The position numbers were made by a program, and so were the translations under genes. Below are positions 10,869 through 22,825 of a stretch of DNA of 64,000 nucleotides, piece by piece (position 1 is the first letter of the stretch; each line of letters starts with the position of its first letter). The DNA is from Lasiosphaeria ovina. Lineage: Eukaryota > Ascomycota > Sordariomycetes > Sordariales > Lasiosphaeriaceae. The notes under the pieces are model-generated. The model saw only the letters and a list, made by a program, of their open reading frames with translations, searched no databases and was not told where the DNA came from. The stretch spans positions 558,001 to 622,000 of the forward strand of contig JAULSN010000010.1 of assembly GCA_033439765.1 (NCBI GenBank), given 5' to 3'.

Positions 10869-12551
10869 ATGGATCGATTCGGCGAGTACCCGCCAAACCT
10901 CACCGTCAAGGACGCTCTTGTCGTCCGTCAAGAGGCGACCGTAGACCATGCAGTTGTTCCGTACACAGGCGACGACCTCAGCCGCCCTCGCCTCGGCCCC
11001 GCGAATCCCTTCAAGGACGAAAACGACAAGAGCCTCGGAAAGCGCAAAAATGTTTTGACGGGCCAGGCAAACGAGGTATTTATCAGTGAGCACACCTTCC
11101 GCAGCAAGCACCGTGCCGTCGAGCGTGCCGGCGGCCCCGAGCGCGAGTACATTTCGCCCGCTCAGGCCAAAGAGCAAGCTGCTAAGCGTCGCGCCACGCG
11201 CGAGAGCAAGGGAAAGGCCACAATTGCCGACGGCGACGGCTCGTATGTCGGACCCTGGGCCAAATACAAGAAGCCAGTGTATGAGCAGGTTGAGGTCGAT
11301 CTGGACGAGTTGGGCAGCGACGAGGAATACGAAATTGTGGACGAGGACGACGAGGATGTTGTGCCGAGCGGCACTGTAGTGCAGGCTCCGGCCGGATCTC
11401 TGGCGCGCAGGAAGGAGGTCGAAGAGCAGGGCGAGGAGACTACGACCTTCCACGGCGCGAGCGAGTACGATTACCAGGGCCGTACGTACATGCATGTGCC
11501 GCAAGACCTAGACATTTCGCTGCAGAAGGAGGTCGGTAGCATCACCAATTTCATCCCCAAAAAGCACATGCACACCTGGCGCCACCACACGAAGGCCGTC
11601 ACGTCGCTGCGACTTTTCCCACACTCGAGCCACCTTGGCCTGTCGGCCTGCGCCGACGGCACGATCAAGATCTGGGACGTGTACCGCTCGCGCGAGCTGC
11701 TGCGCACCTACTTTGGTCACTCCAAGGCAGTCACGGATCTCTCGTTCAACAACAACGGCACGCGGTTCCTGTCGGGTTCCTTTGACCGCCGCATCAAGCT
11801 GTGGGACACGGAGACGGGCCAGTGCGTCAATCGGTTCAACCCAAACAAGACGCCCCACGTCATCCGCTTCAACCCGTCTGCTGAGAACGGCCACGAGTTC
11901 TTGGCTGGCCTCTCGGACAATCGCATCCTTCAGTACGACACCCGCGCCGGCAATGAAACTGTGCAGGAGTACGACCACCACCTGGGCGCTATCAACACCC
12001 TTGAGTTCGTCGACGAGAACCGTCGTTTTATGTCAACCTCTGATGATCGCTCCCTGCGTGTCTGGGAATATGGGATTCCTGTGGAAATCAAGACCATTAG
12101 GCAGGTCTTCCCCCCTCAATCCCCTGCCCCCACCCTTACTTTAACTACCTATACTTACTCTGCACCGATTAGCGAACCTGACATGTTCGCCCTGACAAAC
12201 TCGACCCAGCACCCGAGCGGTAAGTATGTGCTGTACCAGTGCAGCGACAATTCCATCGTGGCCTACTCAGCGGCGTCGGACAAGTTCCGACAGAACCGTA
12301 AGAAGTCGTGGCGCGGCCACAACACGGCCGGTACCGCCATCGGCCTCACGTGCAGCCCCGACGGCCAGTTCGTCGTGTCGGGCGACACGGCCGGCTACGT
12401 CTGCTTCTGGGACTTCAAGACGTGCAAGATGTACCACAAGATCCAGGCCGACAGCGCCGGCGGATCGGTCAACTGCGTCGTGTGGTCCGAGCAGGAGACC
12501 AGCAAGGTGTTTACGGCGGGCGCCAAGGGCGACATTCGCATGTGGGACTAA
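10869..12551 (+). CDS. prp17: Pre-mRNA-processing factor 17 (PRP17/CDC40), WD40 protein
   Basis: A spliceosome component needed for the second catalytic step of splicing. The start chosen (10869, AACCATGG) has a strong context and yields the family N-terminus; the frame is open further upstream. Residues 1-235 are charged and include the segment 'GPWAKYKKPVYEQVEVD', typical of this family. From about residue 235 there are seven WD40 blades, opening with 'HTWRHHTKAVTSLRLFP' and ending in 'GDIRMWD' plus stop. Reading straight through gives 560 aa. However 12101-12172 (72 nt) looks like a GC-AG intron: removing it (AG|GCAGGT..GATTAG|C) joins '..EIKTI' to 'SEPDM', the sequence expected between blades 5 and 6, and gives 536 aa. 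The intron length is a multiple of three with no stop, so retention would add 24 residues. Family identity is firm; the intron is an inference. Confidence 0.93.
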   Translation: MDRFGEYPPNLTVKDALVVRQEATVDHAVVPYTGDDLSRPRLGPANPFKDENDKSLGKRKNVLTGQANEVFISEHTFRSKHRAVERAGGPEREYISPAQAKEQAAKRRATRESKGKATIADGDGSYVGPWAKYKKPVYEQVEVDLDELGSDEEYEIVDEDDEDVVPSGTVVQAPAGSLARRKEVEEQGEETTTFHGASEYDYQGRTYMHVPQDLDISLQKEVGSITNFIPKKHMHTWRHHTKAVTSLRLFPHSSHLGLSACADGTIKIWDVYRSRELLRTYFGHSKAVTDLSFNNNGTRFLSGSFDRRIKLWDTETGQCVNRFNPNKTPHVIRFNPSAENGHEFLAGLSDNRILQYDTRAGNETVQEYDHHLGAINTLEFVDENRRFMSTSDDRSLRVWEYGIPVEIKTIRQVFPPQSPAPTLTLTTYTYSAPISEPDMFALTNSTQHPSGKYVLYQCSDNSIVAYSAASDKFRQNRKKSWRGHNTAGTAIGLTCSPDGQFVVSGDTAGYVCFWDFKTCKMYHKIQADSAGGSVNCVVWSEQETSKVFTAGAKGDIRMWD

Positions 12552-13141
12552 AAAGAAAGTACAAAGGCAAACGCCATGATACCAATGAATATATGATACC
12601 CGTGAATAATACGATGCCGGCGAAACCAGTAAAATATGAGGTAGGGCTCTGACATTCTCTAATAGGCCTTGTAATGTCGTGTACGGGGCCTTTGGATTTC
12701 TCCAACAGGGCCTTGGACGTCTCTATTATAGGCCTTGACGGCTGAAGCACGCCATCCTCTTGGCTCGGGACGGACTTGGCATCGGCCGATCCGAAGATCC
12801 ACAGTGGGCTCCAGAGGGATCGGCATGATGTAATGAGACAAGCCCGTCACCGGCGTTGCCGACTGACTAATTGGCATGGTCGGTGGCGGGGGTTAACCTT
12901 GGTCCGCAATGCAATTAGTGAACTCGCCGTTAATTGTTCTGTTTTTCTCTTATGATTAGTCCGCGAGGCGAGACATGAAAGTGAAACCCAAGACCTACGT
13001 TCAGTCCAAAAAAGAAAAGGATATAAAACCCGCCTCCTCCTCTCCACTCTTCTCCAAAAAAAAGGTTCCTCCTACCTAGCGCCACAACCGCAACCCCTAT
13101 CCTATCCACGGACGTAATAATTACCAAAGACAACAACAAAA
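12552..13141. other. Intergenic region, PRP17 to NAD(P)-binding gene
   Basis: 590 bp with the PRP17 3' flank and the promoter of the next gene. Immediate upstream sequence 13070-13141 is A/C-rich, ending in 'acaacaacaaaaATG', a usual fungal leader. No further gene seen. Confidence 0.45.
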
Positions 13142-14287
13142 ATGGCCACATCAGCAGCAGCTCACCACGTCCTGGTCCTCGGCGGCCACGGCAAGATCGC
13201 CCAGCTGCTGACCCCGCTGCTGCTGCAGCGCGGCTGGGCCGTGACGAGTGTGATCCGCAGCAGCGAGCAGGCGGCCGCCATCGAGAAGCTCGGCGGCGGC
13301 GACTCTCAGAGAGGACGCCTCAGCGTGCTGGTGCGCAGCATCGAGGACGTCAAGAGCGAGGAGCAGGCGCGGGCTGTTCTTGAAGAGGCTGGTCGGCCGG
13401 ATTATGTTGTCTGGAGCGCGGGTATGTTTGCTCCTTTCTCCGCTGGCGGGGCTGTCTCGCTGCACTGTTCGGACTGTGTTATGTTGTGATGTGTTGTGGT
13501 GGCTTTGAGATGATGCTTGCTATATAAACAATCATTGCTAACGTTTCATATTGTGGATAACTAGGTGCGGCCGGCAAAGGTGGTCCAGAGAGGGTATGTT
13601 GTCCATTTTGGCTTTTCCCTCCCTGCATTCATCCATTGATTCCAGACATCCTCCCAAATTCCTTCCTCTATAAACACAAACCCAGATTTCATCCCTGTAT
13701 AAAACCAACACCTCCATGATTCATCCCCATATTAATCAACTGCAATGCCCTGACACAAGTACATCTACTAACACAACACCCAGACCTTCGCCATCGACCG
13801 CGACGCCGCCGTGCACTTCATCCGCGCCTCCGCAGCGCCATCCTCCGGCGTAACCCGCTTCCTGCTGGTCTCGTACTACTGCTCGCGCCGCACGAAACCG
13901 GCATGGTGGGACGACGCGTCCTGGACCGCCGCGGAGGAGATCAACTCCGGAGCGCTGAAAACGTACTACGCGGCCAAAGTCGTCGCAGACGAGGCGCTGT
14001 ACGCGGCGTCCAAGGGACGTACTGATGGCGGGTTCGTGGGGATCGATCTGCGGCCGGGCACTTTGAGTGACGAGCCGGCTGGGGGGGTAGAGCTGGGGAA
14101 GACGAAAGGGTCCGCTGGCAAAGTTAGCCGGGCGAGCGTGGCGCGCGTGGCGGATCAGCTCCTGGCTGCGGACGGGGTGAAGAATTCGTGGATTGATATG
14201 CTGGACGGCGACGAGGAGATTTCTGCGGCTGCGAAGCGTGTTATTGAGGAGGGCGTGAATGCCGCTGAGGGCGAATCCGTGGTTTGA
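13142..14287 (+). CDS. NAD(P)-binding Rossmann-fold (atypical SDR / NmrA-like) protein, 270 aa, 3 exons
   Basis: Exons: 13142-13421, 13565-13593 (29 nt) and 13784-14287; introns of 143 and 190 bp. The N-terminus 'HHVLVLGGHGKIAQLLTPLLLQRGW' is a dinucleotide-binding beta-alpha-beta unit with a GGHGKIA glycine motif, as in extended/atypical SDRs and YbjT/YwnB-type NAD(P)-binding proteins. A 'YYAAKVVADEAL' block near the middle supplies a YxxxK-like motif (Y-A-A-K), preceded by 'FLLVSYYCSRR'. No transmembrane or targeting segment. It is convergent with the polyketide synthase gene, 465 bp apart, which makes it the only nearby candidate to act on the polyketide, but similar genes also occur alone. 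Substrate unknown. The tiny second exon is needed to keep frame. Confidence 0.75.
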
Positions 14288-14752
14288 TTCATGAATCATG
14301 TGGTATTATTGACGGCATCAATAGTTCGACATAGGAATAGCATTATAATTAGCCCAGACAACACTGGACCAATGCAAGAATGATGGAATTGGCCTGCAGC
14401 ACGCCCATTCTAGACCAAAGTGTCTGTAAGGAGGAATAGATCGTGTCTTCAATATCACAATAGGATGTAGGTAAGGTAACTAGATAAATCTCGCCATGCC
14501 AAATTAACCAAAGAGATAGGAAACTGCTGCTTAGCAGAGCGCACTAATTACTATCCTAGGGCGCGCTGCACCCAGCAACATCGACTTGCGGTGCCGTATC
14601 CCATAACTCGTTAGTTGGTAAAGCTCCAGAAAAACACCCAGAAAACATCGCTAATGCAAAAAAAACGATCCAAGACAACTCGCCACCTGAAGAACCCCAA
14701 TGAAAAGACGATGCCCCATTCGTAAAAGAAAACACAAGGAAATTGACTAATC
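14288..14752. other. Convergent 3' flanks of Rossmann protein and PKS
   Basis: 465 bp between two convergent genes. A/T-richer than both flanks and without a supported gene; expected to contain both 3' UTRs. Confidence 0.45.
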
Positions 14753-17700
14753 CTAGCCCTTGATGATGTCAAACAGAAACTGATAACCAGGGGCCACCTG
14801 CTCGTCCCACGCCGACATGCCAGGCTTCAGCCGCATGTCGTGGATATGAGGGCCGTTGGGAACAGGCAGGAACCCGGACCGGAGGCCCAGCCGGCTCATC
14901 TCGTCGTGAAACTGTGTGGCCGATCTGAACAGGGCAAGCTCGTCCGCGTCGCCGTGGATGATGAACGTCGGGACCTTGTACTGTCCTGCCCGCAGGCGGG
15001 CTGTTGGGCAGATGGCCGCCTGTCTCTCTGCCGCGGGAGCGTCTAGCACAACCTGTTCAACCTTTGTCTCGTGCTTCTGCCTGCCGTTCAACATGAGAGA
15101 CATGGCGAATTCCCTCGGCTCTCTCAAGATGGAGAGAACCAGCTCCGACCGGGCATCGCCAGGCCTGACCCAGCCGAGCCCTGGCCCTTCCCCGTCGTGA
15201 ATGACATCGTAGCCCGTGAGTGGGCTCGGCAAAAGATCCATCTGGAGGAGCTGCTCCCGTGACAGGCGCGGGGGGATCCGAGAGATGGTAGCCCGAGGCG
15301 AGAACACATCGGCTGCCAGCCAATCTGTGGGAGCATAGAAAACCAAAATGGCCTTTGGCGGGCTCACTCCTACTGCCTCCAGGGTCCAGGCAGTTGACAT
15401 GGCAAGATGACCCCCTGTCGACCAACCGATAACGACGATCTGCTCCGTGTCCAGTACAATACCATGCGAGGCCACCATGGCTGGGAGCTTGCGCTTTGCC
15501 CAGATGTAGGCATCGCGGACGTCTGCCATGGCGCCATCTACGATATTGACTTCGGGACACAGTCGGTAGTCGAGGCTGACGGGCAGAATGCCATTCGCAA
15601 GGAGGTGGGCCGTTTGCGCAGGCCGAACCGAGTTCCGGGACAGAGTCATGTAAGCGCCGCCGTGCACCATCAGCGCAATCGGCATGGGCCGCCGGGACGA
15701 TGGTTTGGCTGGTAGAAAGATGTCGGCTTCAATCTGAACGCCGTCCTCCTCCTTGTAGACGACCGTCTGCTTCTTGAACAGAGGAGAGGCAGCCAGTGGC
15801 CGCATGAAGCCCCCGTTCGGAGAGTCGGGAATGGTATAATTGCAGCCAACCAGCAGCAGCTGTGTGTTGGCATCCTCGGAATCTGCGCGTGAGAACATGC
15901 CTGCGCCGAATCCGGCTTCGCGGAAGATGTTCATCCACGACTCCGCCGACTGCAGTGGGTACGAAGACCCGCCGTCGGCCAGCCACCAGCCCTCGAGCAG
16001 GCCAAAGACGAGATCAAGCCAATCCACGACGCGGGTGATTTCCGACAGGACCATGAAGCCGTCACGGTTGAGCATCTTCCGAATCCGCCGCGTGGTGGCC
16101 ACCCGGTCCCGCGTGGCATGCACACAGTTTGTGCCGAGAATGATGTCAAATTTATCCGTCAGATGGGTCGGCGGGTCATATTCGAGATCGACTTTCTCAA
16201 AGAACATCCAGTCGCTATACTGAGAAAACCTAGTCTTTGCCTTTGCAACCATTGTTGAAGAGATGTCGGTGAAGATATACTCGACCTTGACAGTGCCGGA
16301 CTTGTGAATTTTGGCAAGACTCTCGGCAAGCTCGGCGGTCGTGCCTCCTGTCCCGGCACCGACCTCAAGAATTCTCAAGGTTCTCGGCCGCTGGCCTCGA
16401 ACAGCTGGGCTCTCAATGCATCCCGAAATAAAGGATATGAGCTGGCTCGTCAAGGTAGCCAACATTGGAGACTTGCTGTAGTACTCGGCTAGCAGGTCGC
16501 GAGAGCTAGCGGTTCCAAACAAGAGCTTAATGGGGTCGGCGTCGCCAGTCAAGCATTCTGCCATCTTTGTGCTCGTGATTGCCAAAAGCCGCGCCTCGAC
16601 TGCATACGCCGGATATTGCTGCAAGAACTCGGCATGCAGCCATGTAGCTGGCTGAGCCGGGACGGCCTGACTGGTGCGGACTATTCTCGCATCGCCCCTG
16701 AAGCTGACGAGGCCGTGTTTCTCGACAATGCCCCATAGGCGCTCGACGACCTTGGAATGTTTGGGGCGATAGCTGATCTGCGGCACAATTTCCCCTTCGG
16801 AGAAAGACGACAGGTCTACGCCAAGCTTTTGGAATGCTTCGAGTATGTATGCGAGGCACAGCTTGCCCTGCTGAACCGCGACATCGTCCCAGTAATGCTG
16901 GAAGCCGCGGCTTTTTGCAGCAGCCTCAAACTGCGCGTCACAGGCTCGCAGTCCCGCTCTGGGATCCGTCTTTACGCGTGTCTCGAGCAGCTGCGTTGTG
17001 GGCGTCTTGATCTGAAGCTCCCGAGTATTAGACCGCTGGGCGGTGTTGGATTGGGCAGACACCGAAACCTCCAGAGGCATAGTTCGGGCTTCTCCAGGAC
17101 TGACAGGCTCCCAGTCGTCCTCGTCGTCGCCGTCAGCATCGTCGTCGCTACTGCTCACGGTCACTGTTCGGACAACACGGAGAATTTCTTCGATTGTGGA
17201 TTGCAGTGTGATGTCGCTCGTGTCGAAGGAAGTCCCAATGGGGGAGGCGTCTGTCACTGATGACAGGATCTCAGTCAAAGCAAGAGAATCGACCCCAAGC
17301 TCTTCCAAAGTCAAATCTGCTTTGATGGAAGAAGCGGCCACCCCAGTAATTTCCACAAGCAACTCTGTGACTTTGCCCTCCCACAGCCCAGCAGTTCCCA
17401 CCGGTGGGAGGGGCACTTGTTGATGCTTGGGCTTGGGCGAGGCCGTCTTTGGAGAACCAAGGAAGGCTCCCTTTGCTGCGGCAGCCGGTCCAGCACTCGC
17501 TAGAGCCTTTTTTGCAGAAACCCCGTACACGTGTTGTTCGAGTTGCTTGACAGTCATCGACAGGATGTCTTGACTGTCCATTGCCGCCGCTTGGTTCGAA
17601 ATCCCCAGCTCTTCCGCCATCTCGGCGGCGGCAAGCGAGTCAAGGCCCAATTCGGTAAGAACTGCATCTCCGGGTATAGCCGAAGCCGCCACTCCCGTGT

Positions 17701-20700
17701 AAATTTGCAAAGTGCTACGGATATCTGGGCTTTCTTCGTCTGAGGAGAGCTGGGTGTCCAAATCACTCACCGCCCAGCTGCTGTCAGAGTCCTGCCCATG
17801 GAAGCTGCTCGTCTTTTCCGAAAGAGAAGAAATGTCTGGTGAGGGATGCGATTGTGGCATCTCGGCGACATTGGGTCGAGATTGGGTCTGCTTGCTGCCA
17901 GGAACTCGGTTTGTTGCATCGAGCAGGCGTTCCAGTCGCGTTACGTCGAGTTTTGCGAACCGGCAGCCTGTGAAGGCCACAGCAACGGACTCGTCGACCT
18001 CTGAAAACGCAAACACGTCGCCGATCACTTGTGACGGGCCTGTTGACGTGTAGGATGCGTGCACCTTCCAGGATTGGCAGTCCAACATGTTGCAACCGCT
18101 GGCAATCGTCGCATTGTCGACACCAGTGCAGATCATGACCTCGTTCTTCCCGACATGGTCGCTGGTATTCAAGAGAAGACCCACAACCTGAATGAAGCTG
18201 TCCAGCGACACGGCATCGCAGTCGCGGATGACAGTGCTCTCCTCCACACCGGGCTGGCCGGGGGGAATGCGAATCTTTCCAATGGCTTCTGTGCCGTTCA
18301 TGGTGATGCTGGAGATGCCCTGCAGAAATCCATCGTAGGAAACCACGCGGGAGAAAAGGTCATATGCGCGCTTCTGCAACATCCTTTCGGCATCCTCGCT
18401 CGTTGCAAGAGCTCTCATTCGGCTATCCACAAGGCGTGCCATGGTCGCCAGCTTGGATGTGGATGACTTGGCCACACGACCCTTGGCGTGTAAGGTTGTC
18501 TTGTCCAGCTTACTTGAGCGGTTCCGGCTAACAATGCTGAACTCCCACTGCTGGGAGCCGGTAGAGCTGCTCAGCTCCTGAAGGATGACCCTGACGTCTT
18601 CTGCTCCAAGACCCAATGGTGCCTGGATGTCCAGGTCTTCAAACTCGAGTCCTGACTTGGGCAAGCTGGATCCAGCATTCAACAAGTCCAATGCCATGGC
18701 AGTGCATTCTAGATAGAACGAGGCGGGGCATAAGGGTCTGTTTCGAACAGAATGACCAGTTACCATGCTCCTGAAACGTTGGCCCTCGGCCAGAATGCTA
18801 AAGTGCTTGGTCTTGCCGGATTTGTCGGCCTCGGGCAACAGCGTGACAAGCTTGCGCCTCTGTTCAACAAGAACCGACTCGCTCTTGATCTCAGGTCGCT
18901 CATCCAACTGCCGTTTTAGCACAGCCGCATGGTCAATGTTTTCAAGCCACGCAACAGTGGGGTCAAACTTGTACGGAGGGAGCCAGGTGGGACTTGTTGC
19001 GCGATCGGTTGGGAGGAATGACCAATGTGTGACGTCCAGCGAAGATCGCCACAAGCCACAGACTGCTCGTGAGATGGCGTTCATGGGGGTCTCGTCATCC
19101 TTCGTCGACAACGCATGGAAAGTGTGGTCGTCCGGCCGCAGAGCCGCCCTCTTTGTCATTTGCACGATTGTCGTATTCATTCCAGCTTCGAGCCAGACAC
19201 AGCCACCGAGCTTTTCCTCGACGCGCTGAACAGCATTCGCAAAGAAGACAGGACTACGTGCCTGGAGCGACGGGTTGTAGTTGGATTCACACGGCAGGCG
19301 AGATGTCTCGGAGCAGAGCTCAATGGGAATACTGGGTGGCCTCCAGTCAAGCTCAGAGCTGATTTTGTCAAGATCTCCAAGAATTGGATCGACAAGGTGC
19401 GAGTGAAATCCATGGCTGGTGCCGAGACGCAAACACTTGACAGGCGGCAGCCTCGAGACAAGGTGAGACTCGAGTTCGGCAATGGCGCCGCTGTCTCCTG
19501 ACACAACTTGGCTCTTGTCCGAGTTGTAGCAAGCAATCACAAGATTCTTGGCACTGCTGGATAGTTTGAGACTGGCAATAATATCTTCGACAACAGTCGG
19601 GCTGGCCATGACGGCGAGCATCGCGCCCTTTTCCTGGCCCCACTTCGTCTTCATCAGAGTTGCGCGGGTAGCGACAAGCTTCAGGCAGTCGCGCAGCGAC
19701 AAGGTGCCGCTGACGGCCAATGCTGCAAGCTCGCCAAGGCTATGGCCGACGATGGCACTGACTTCAAGTCCGGCCTTGATCCAAGTTGTGGCGCTGGCAT
19801 ACTGGATCGCCACAGAGCCCGTCTGAAGAACGACAATGTCGGGTATATCAGTAGACTGAAAGATTGCTGGCACAATTGAAGGAAACCCAAGATCTTTCAG
19901 AATGGTGTCGCACATGTCGATGTGGGTCCTAAACGTCGTGAAGCGATCATAGAATTCCCTGCCGAGATTGATGGTCTGCCTGCTTTGACCCCCAAAGAGA
20001 AGCACAACAGGCTTGGGGGTAGACAGCTCGAGAGCCTCTTCTTGCCCGCTCACCAATGTCTTAATGAGGCCTGAAGTTTCACTTGCTTCAAAGACAACAC
20101 GATGCTTGTGCTGCTGCCGCTTCTCGCTCAGTGTGTAGGCAATTGCGGCAAGACTTGGTTGCGGGATTGCCTTTGTGAGGTAGTTGCCAAGAAGTGCTTG
20201 GTAGTTCTTCAGGCTCGACAATGATTTGGCACTGATGATGATGGGCTGCTTCATACCCGATCCCGGCTGCGAATAATCCTTTGACGATACTGCTGGAGCC
20301 TCGCAGCACAGGACAGCGGCATTCGAACCAGCGGCGCCGTATGAGTTGACGAGGGCGGCGCGGACGGGGGCGTCCCAAGTCGTCAAGGTCTTGCAGATGG
20401 CCATCCTATCAGGCTCGATGGCTGGTATCTTTGGGTTCCAAGTTTTGTGGCTGGCCTGGGGCGGTATGCTCCGATGCTCAAGCATGCAGATGACTTTCAG
20501 CAGACCAGCCACTCCGGCGGCAGTCTCGCAGTGACCAAAGTTTCCCTTGATTGAGCCAATGTGCAATGGAATGGCTCTTGTGGGACTCCCAAAGACGGAT
20601 CGGAGGCTCAATATTTCGAGGGGATCGCCAGCCTGTGTGCCTGTGCCGTGGGCCTCGACAAACGTGACTTGGTCTGGGCTGATGCAGGCTTGTTTCAGCA

Positions 20701-22825
20701 CAGAGCGATATAGCTGAGACTGCGCATTGGAGTCGGGGACGGTGAGACTGCGGGACAGGCCGCTCTGGTTTGTGGCAGCTCCAGGAATAACAGCCATGAC
20801 GCGGTCGCCGTCTGCTTGAGCCTGTTTGAGGGACTTGAGAACAATAAGTCCGGCGCCTTCGGCCCGGCAGTATCCGTCTGCATCTTTGTCGAACGGCTTG
20901 CATTGGCCCGTCGGACTCAAGAAACCACCCCTTCCCAGGTCGAGGAAGTTGTTTGCTCCCGCCATGACGTTGATGCCTCCAGCAAGAGCAATGCTGCATT
21001 CGCCTCCCTGGATCGCCTTTACCGCACGGTTAATCGCCACCAGCGATGACGAACAAGCCGTATCAATGACTTCGGCGGGACCGGTCCAGCCGAAATAGTA
21101 GGCCAGTCTGCCGCACAGGAACGCCCTCAGAGTACCGGTTGATGTGTGTGCGGTGGGTGAATGCGCACTTGTGTTATCGAGATACTCGACAAAGCTCGCG
21201 CCAACAAAACATCCGACAGCGTCGCCGCGCGATCGCACATGGGAGCGTGTGTAGCCGCTGCACTCCATCGCCTCGTAGGCGAGCTCGAGCAGAATGCGTT
21301 GCTGTGGGTCCATATTAATTGTCTCGCGGGCGTTGATGCCAAAGAAAGCGTTATCAAACCTGTCCACACCGTCGACGAAATTGCCGTAAAACTTGCGGTT
21401 CTTGGTGAAGTTTCCGCTCTGCGAAGCCCGGTATCCGCCGTACAAATCAAAGCGGCCAGCCTTGGCCTCCTCGTGTCTGTCCTGACCTTGAACGAGCAGA
21501 TCCCAGAGCTCATCGAGATTGTTCGCACCCGGGAGGCGGCATGACGCGCCAACGACAGCCACAGAGTTATCAGGATATGAAAAGCCACTGGATATCTCTG
21601 TCTTGGCCGAAGTAGTGGGCCCGGTCTTTGGTTCCCGGCTCCAATCCGATTTTGTGATGCGGAGGCCGAGCCTATCAAAAGGGGTCAATGGGATGCAGTC
21701 GCCAATGCCGAAGGAGACGACATTGTGCGATATAGTGCCTGCCCTCCCAAGGTCCGCGGCAACATTTGATAGGAGGCAAAACCAATCGCACTTTGATGTA
21801 AGGATGGTCTCGACGGACTCCCTAGTCAGAGAACATTTCTCGATGAGGTTTCCCGCTCGATTGGACCTTGCGGGGACTTGCAAGAGGTCTGACGCCGGGA
21901 AGTTGAGCAGCTCAGACTTTTCGCACAGTGCGGAGAGCTGGGCGGCCAGATGCACGTTCTCTGGGCTGTGCATCCTGCCCCTGACATCCACGCTCTGAAC
22001 CGTTAGGCCCTGCTGAGTGGCGCTGGCTTGCAGGCGAGAAATTTGTTTGATTGGCCCAGCGATGCTGATAGACTTTGGATCTGTGACAGCCGATATATAT
22101 GTCTATCACGTTGTGAGCCCCTATACCAAGACATGGGCAACGTCGAGGACCGCCGTTTCGGGACTTACATGTGGAAACATGCCGACAAGCTCTTCGGCCT
22201 GGCCTTCTTTCTTGAGCCTGACAACAACAGTTGTGATGCCCGGAATGCTCGAGTCATCGCCGAGCTCCGCGTAGATGCCGACTGCGAATGCGAGACGGAT
22301 GGCGATTGGTAAGGATTCGGCCAGCTCCTGGTCACTTGTGGCGCAGGAAAGGGCGAAAGCCGGTATCAGGCCAACGCAGTAGCCCTGGATGCCGCCGAGA
22401 TGGCGGATCTGGGCGAGGAATTCAGAGTGTGTCAAGCTCCTGCTCTCGAGGAACTGAAAGTACTGGGCGAGTTGGATAATGACGAGTCTGGGGAGGGCTA
22501 CAACGGGCGACGAGGCGGAGGCAGCAGGGCCCGACACGCCGTCGGCCAGCCATTGCTTGAGGAGGGGGACGAATGCTTGCGGTCCCTGGGAGATGCGGGC
22601 GATATCAGGGTTGTCCCCGGCAAGGAGTGCCCAGACGCTGAGCAGCGAGGCGCCCGAGGCGATATCACGGACAAGCGGGGCGAGCACGGCGTGTCCGAGG
22701 CAGAAGGCGCGTATGTCGTCCAGATAGGACGGCGACGGGGCGCGGGTCAGAGGGCCAAAGACGGCGAGAGAGACGGCGGCCATCGCACAGGCTGAGGGTG
22801 CCAGTGGCTGGCTACCTAGAACCAA
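14753..22825 (-). CDS. Non-reducing polyketide synthase SAT-KS-AT-PT-ACP-ACP-MT-TE, 2668 aa, 2 exons
   Basis: An iterative type I synthase that should make a C-methylated aromatic polyketide. Exons 22825-22169 and 22102-14753, intron 66 bp (GTAAGT..GATAG). Domains, with residues in the joined protein: SAT starter-unit transferase 1-390 with GYCVG (C150) and a candidate catalytic His at 264; KS about 398-825 with DTACSSS (C569), His 704 and His 743; malonyl-AT about 915-1230 with GHSLGE (S1007); PT product-template about 1300-1610 with H1336 and D1520; ACP1 with LGLDSL (S1708); ACP2 with LGVDSL (S1825); SAM-dependent C-methyltransferase with LEVGAGTGG near 2126-2134; C-terminal alpha/beta hydrolase about 2340-2668 with HGGA, GWSTGGH (S2447), an Asp near 2604-2606 and His near 2638-2640. 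The order matches the clade that makes methylated orsellinate-type acids (mycophenolic acid and 3,5-dimethylorsellinate synthases). An acidic linker sits between ACP2 and MT. All catalytic residues look intact. Product not predictable from sequence alone. M15 is an alternative start. Confidence 0.95.
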
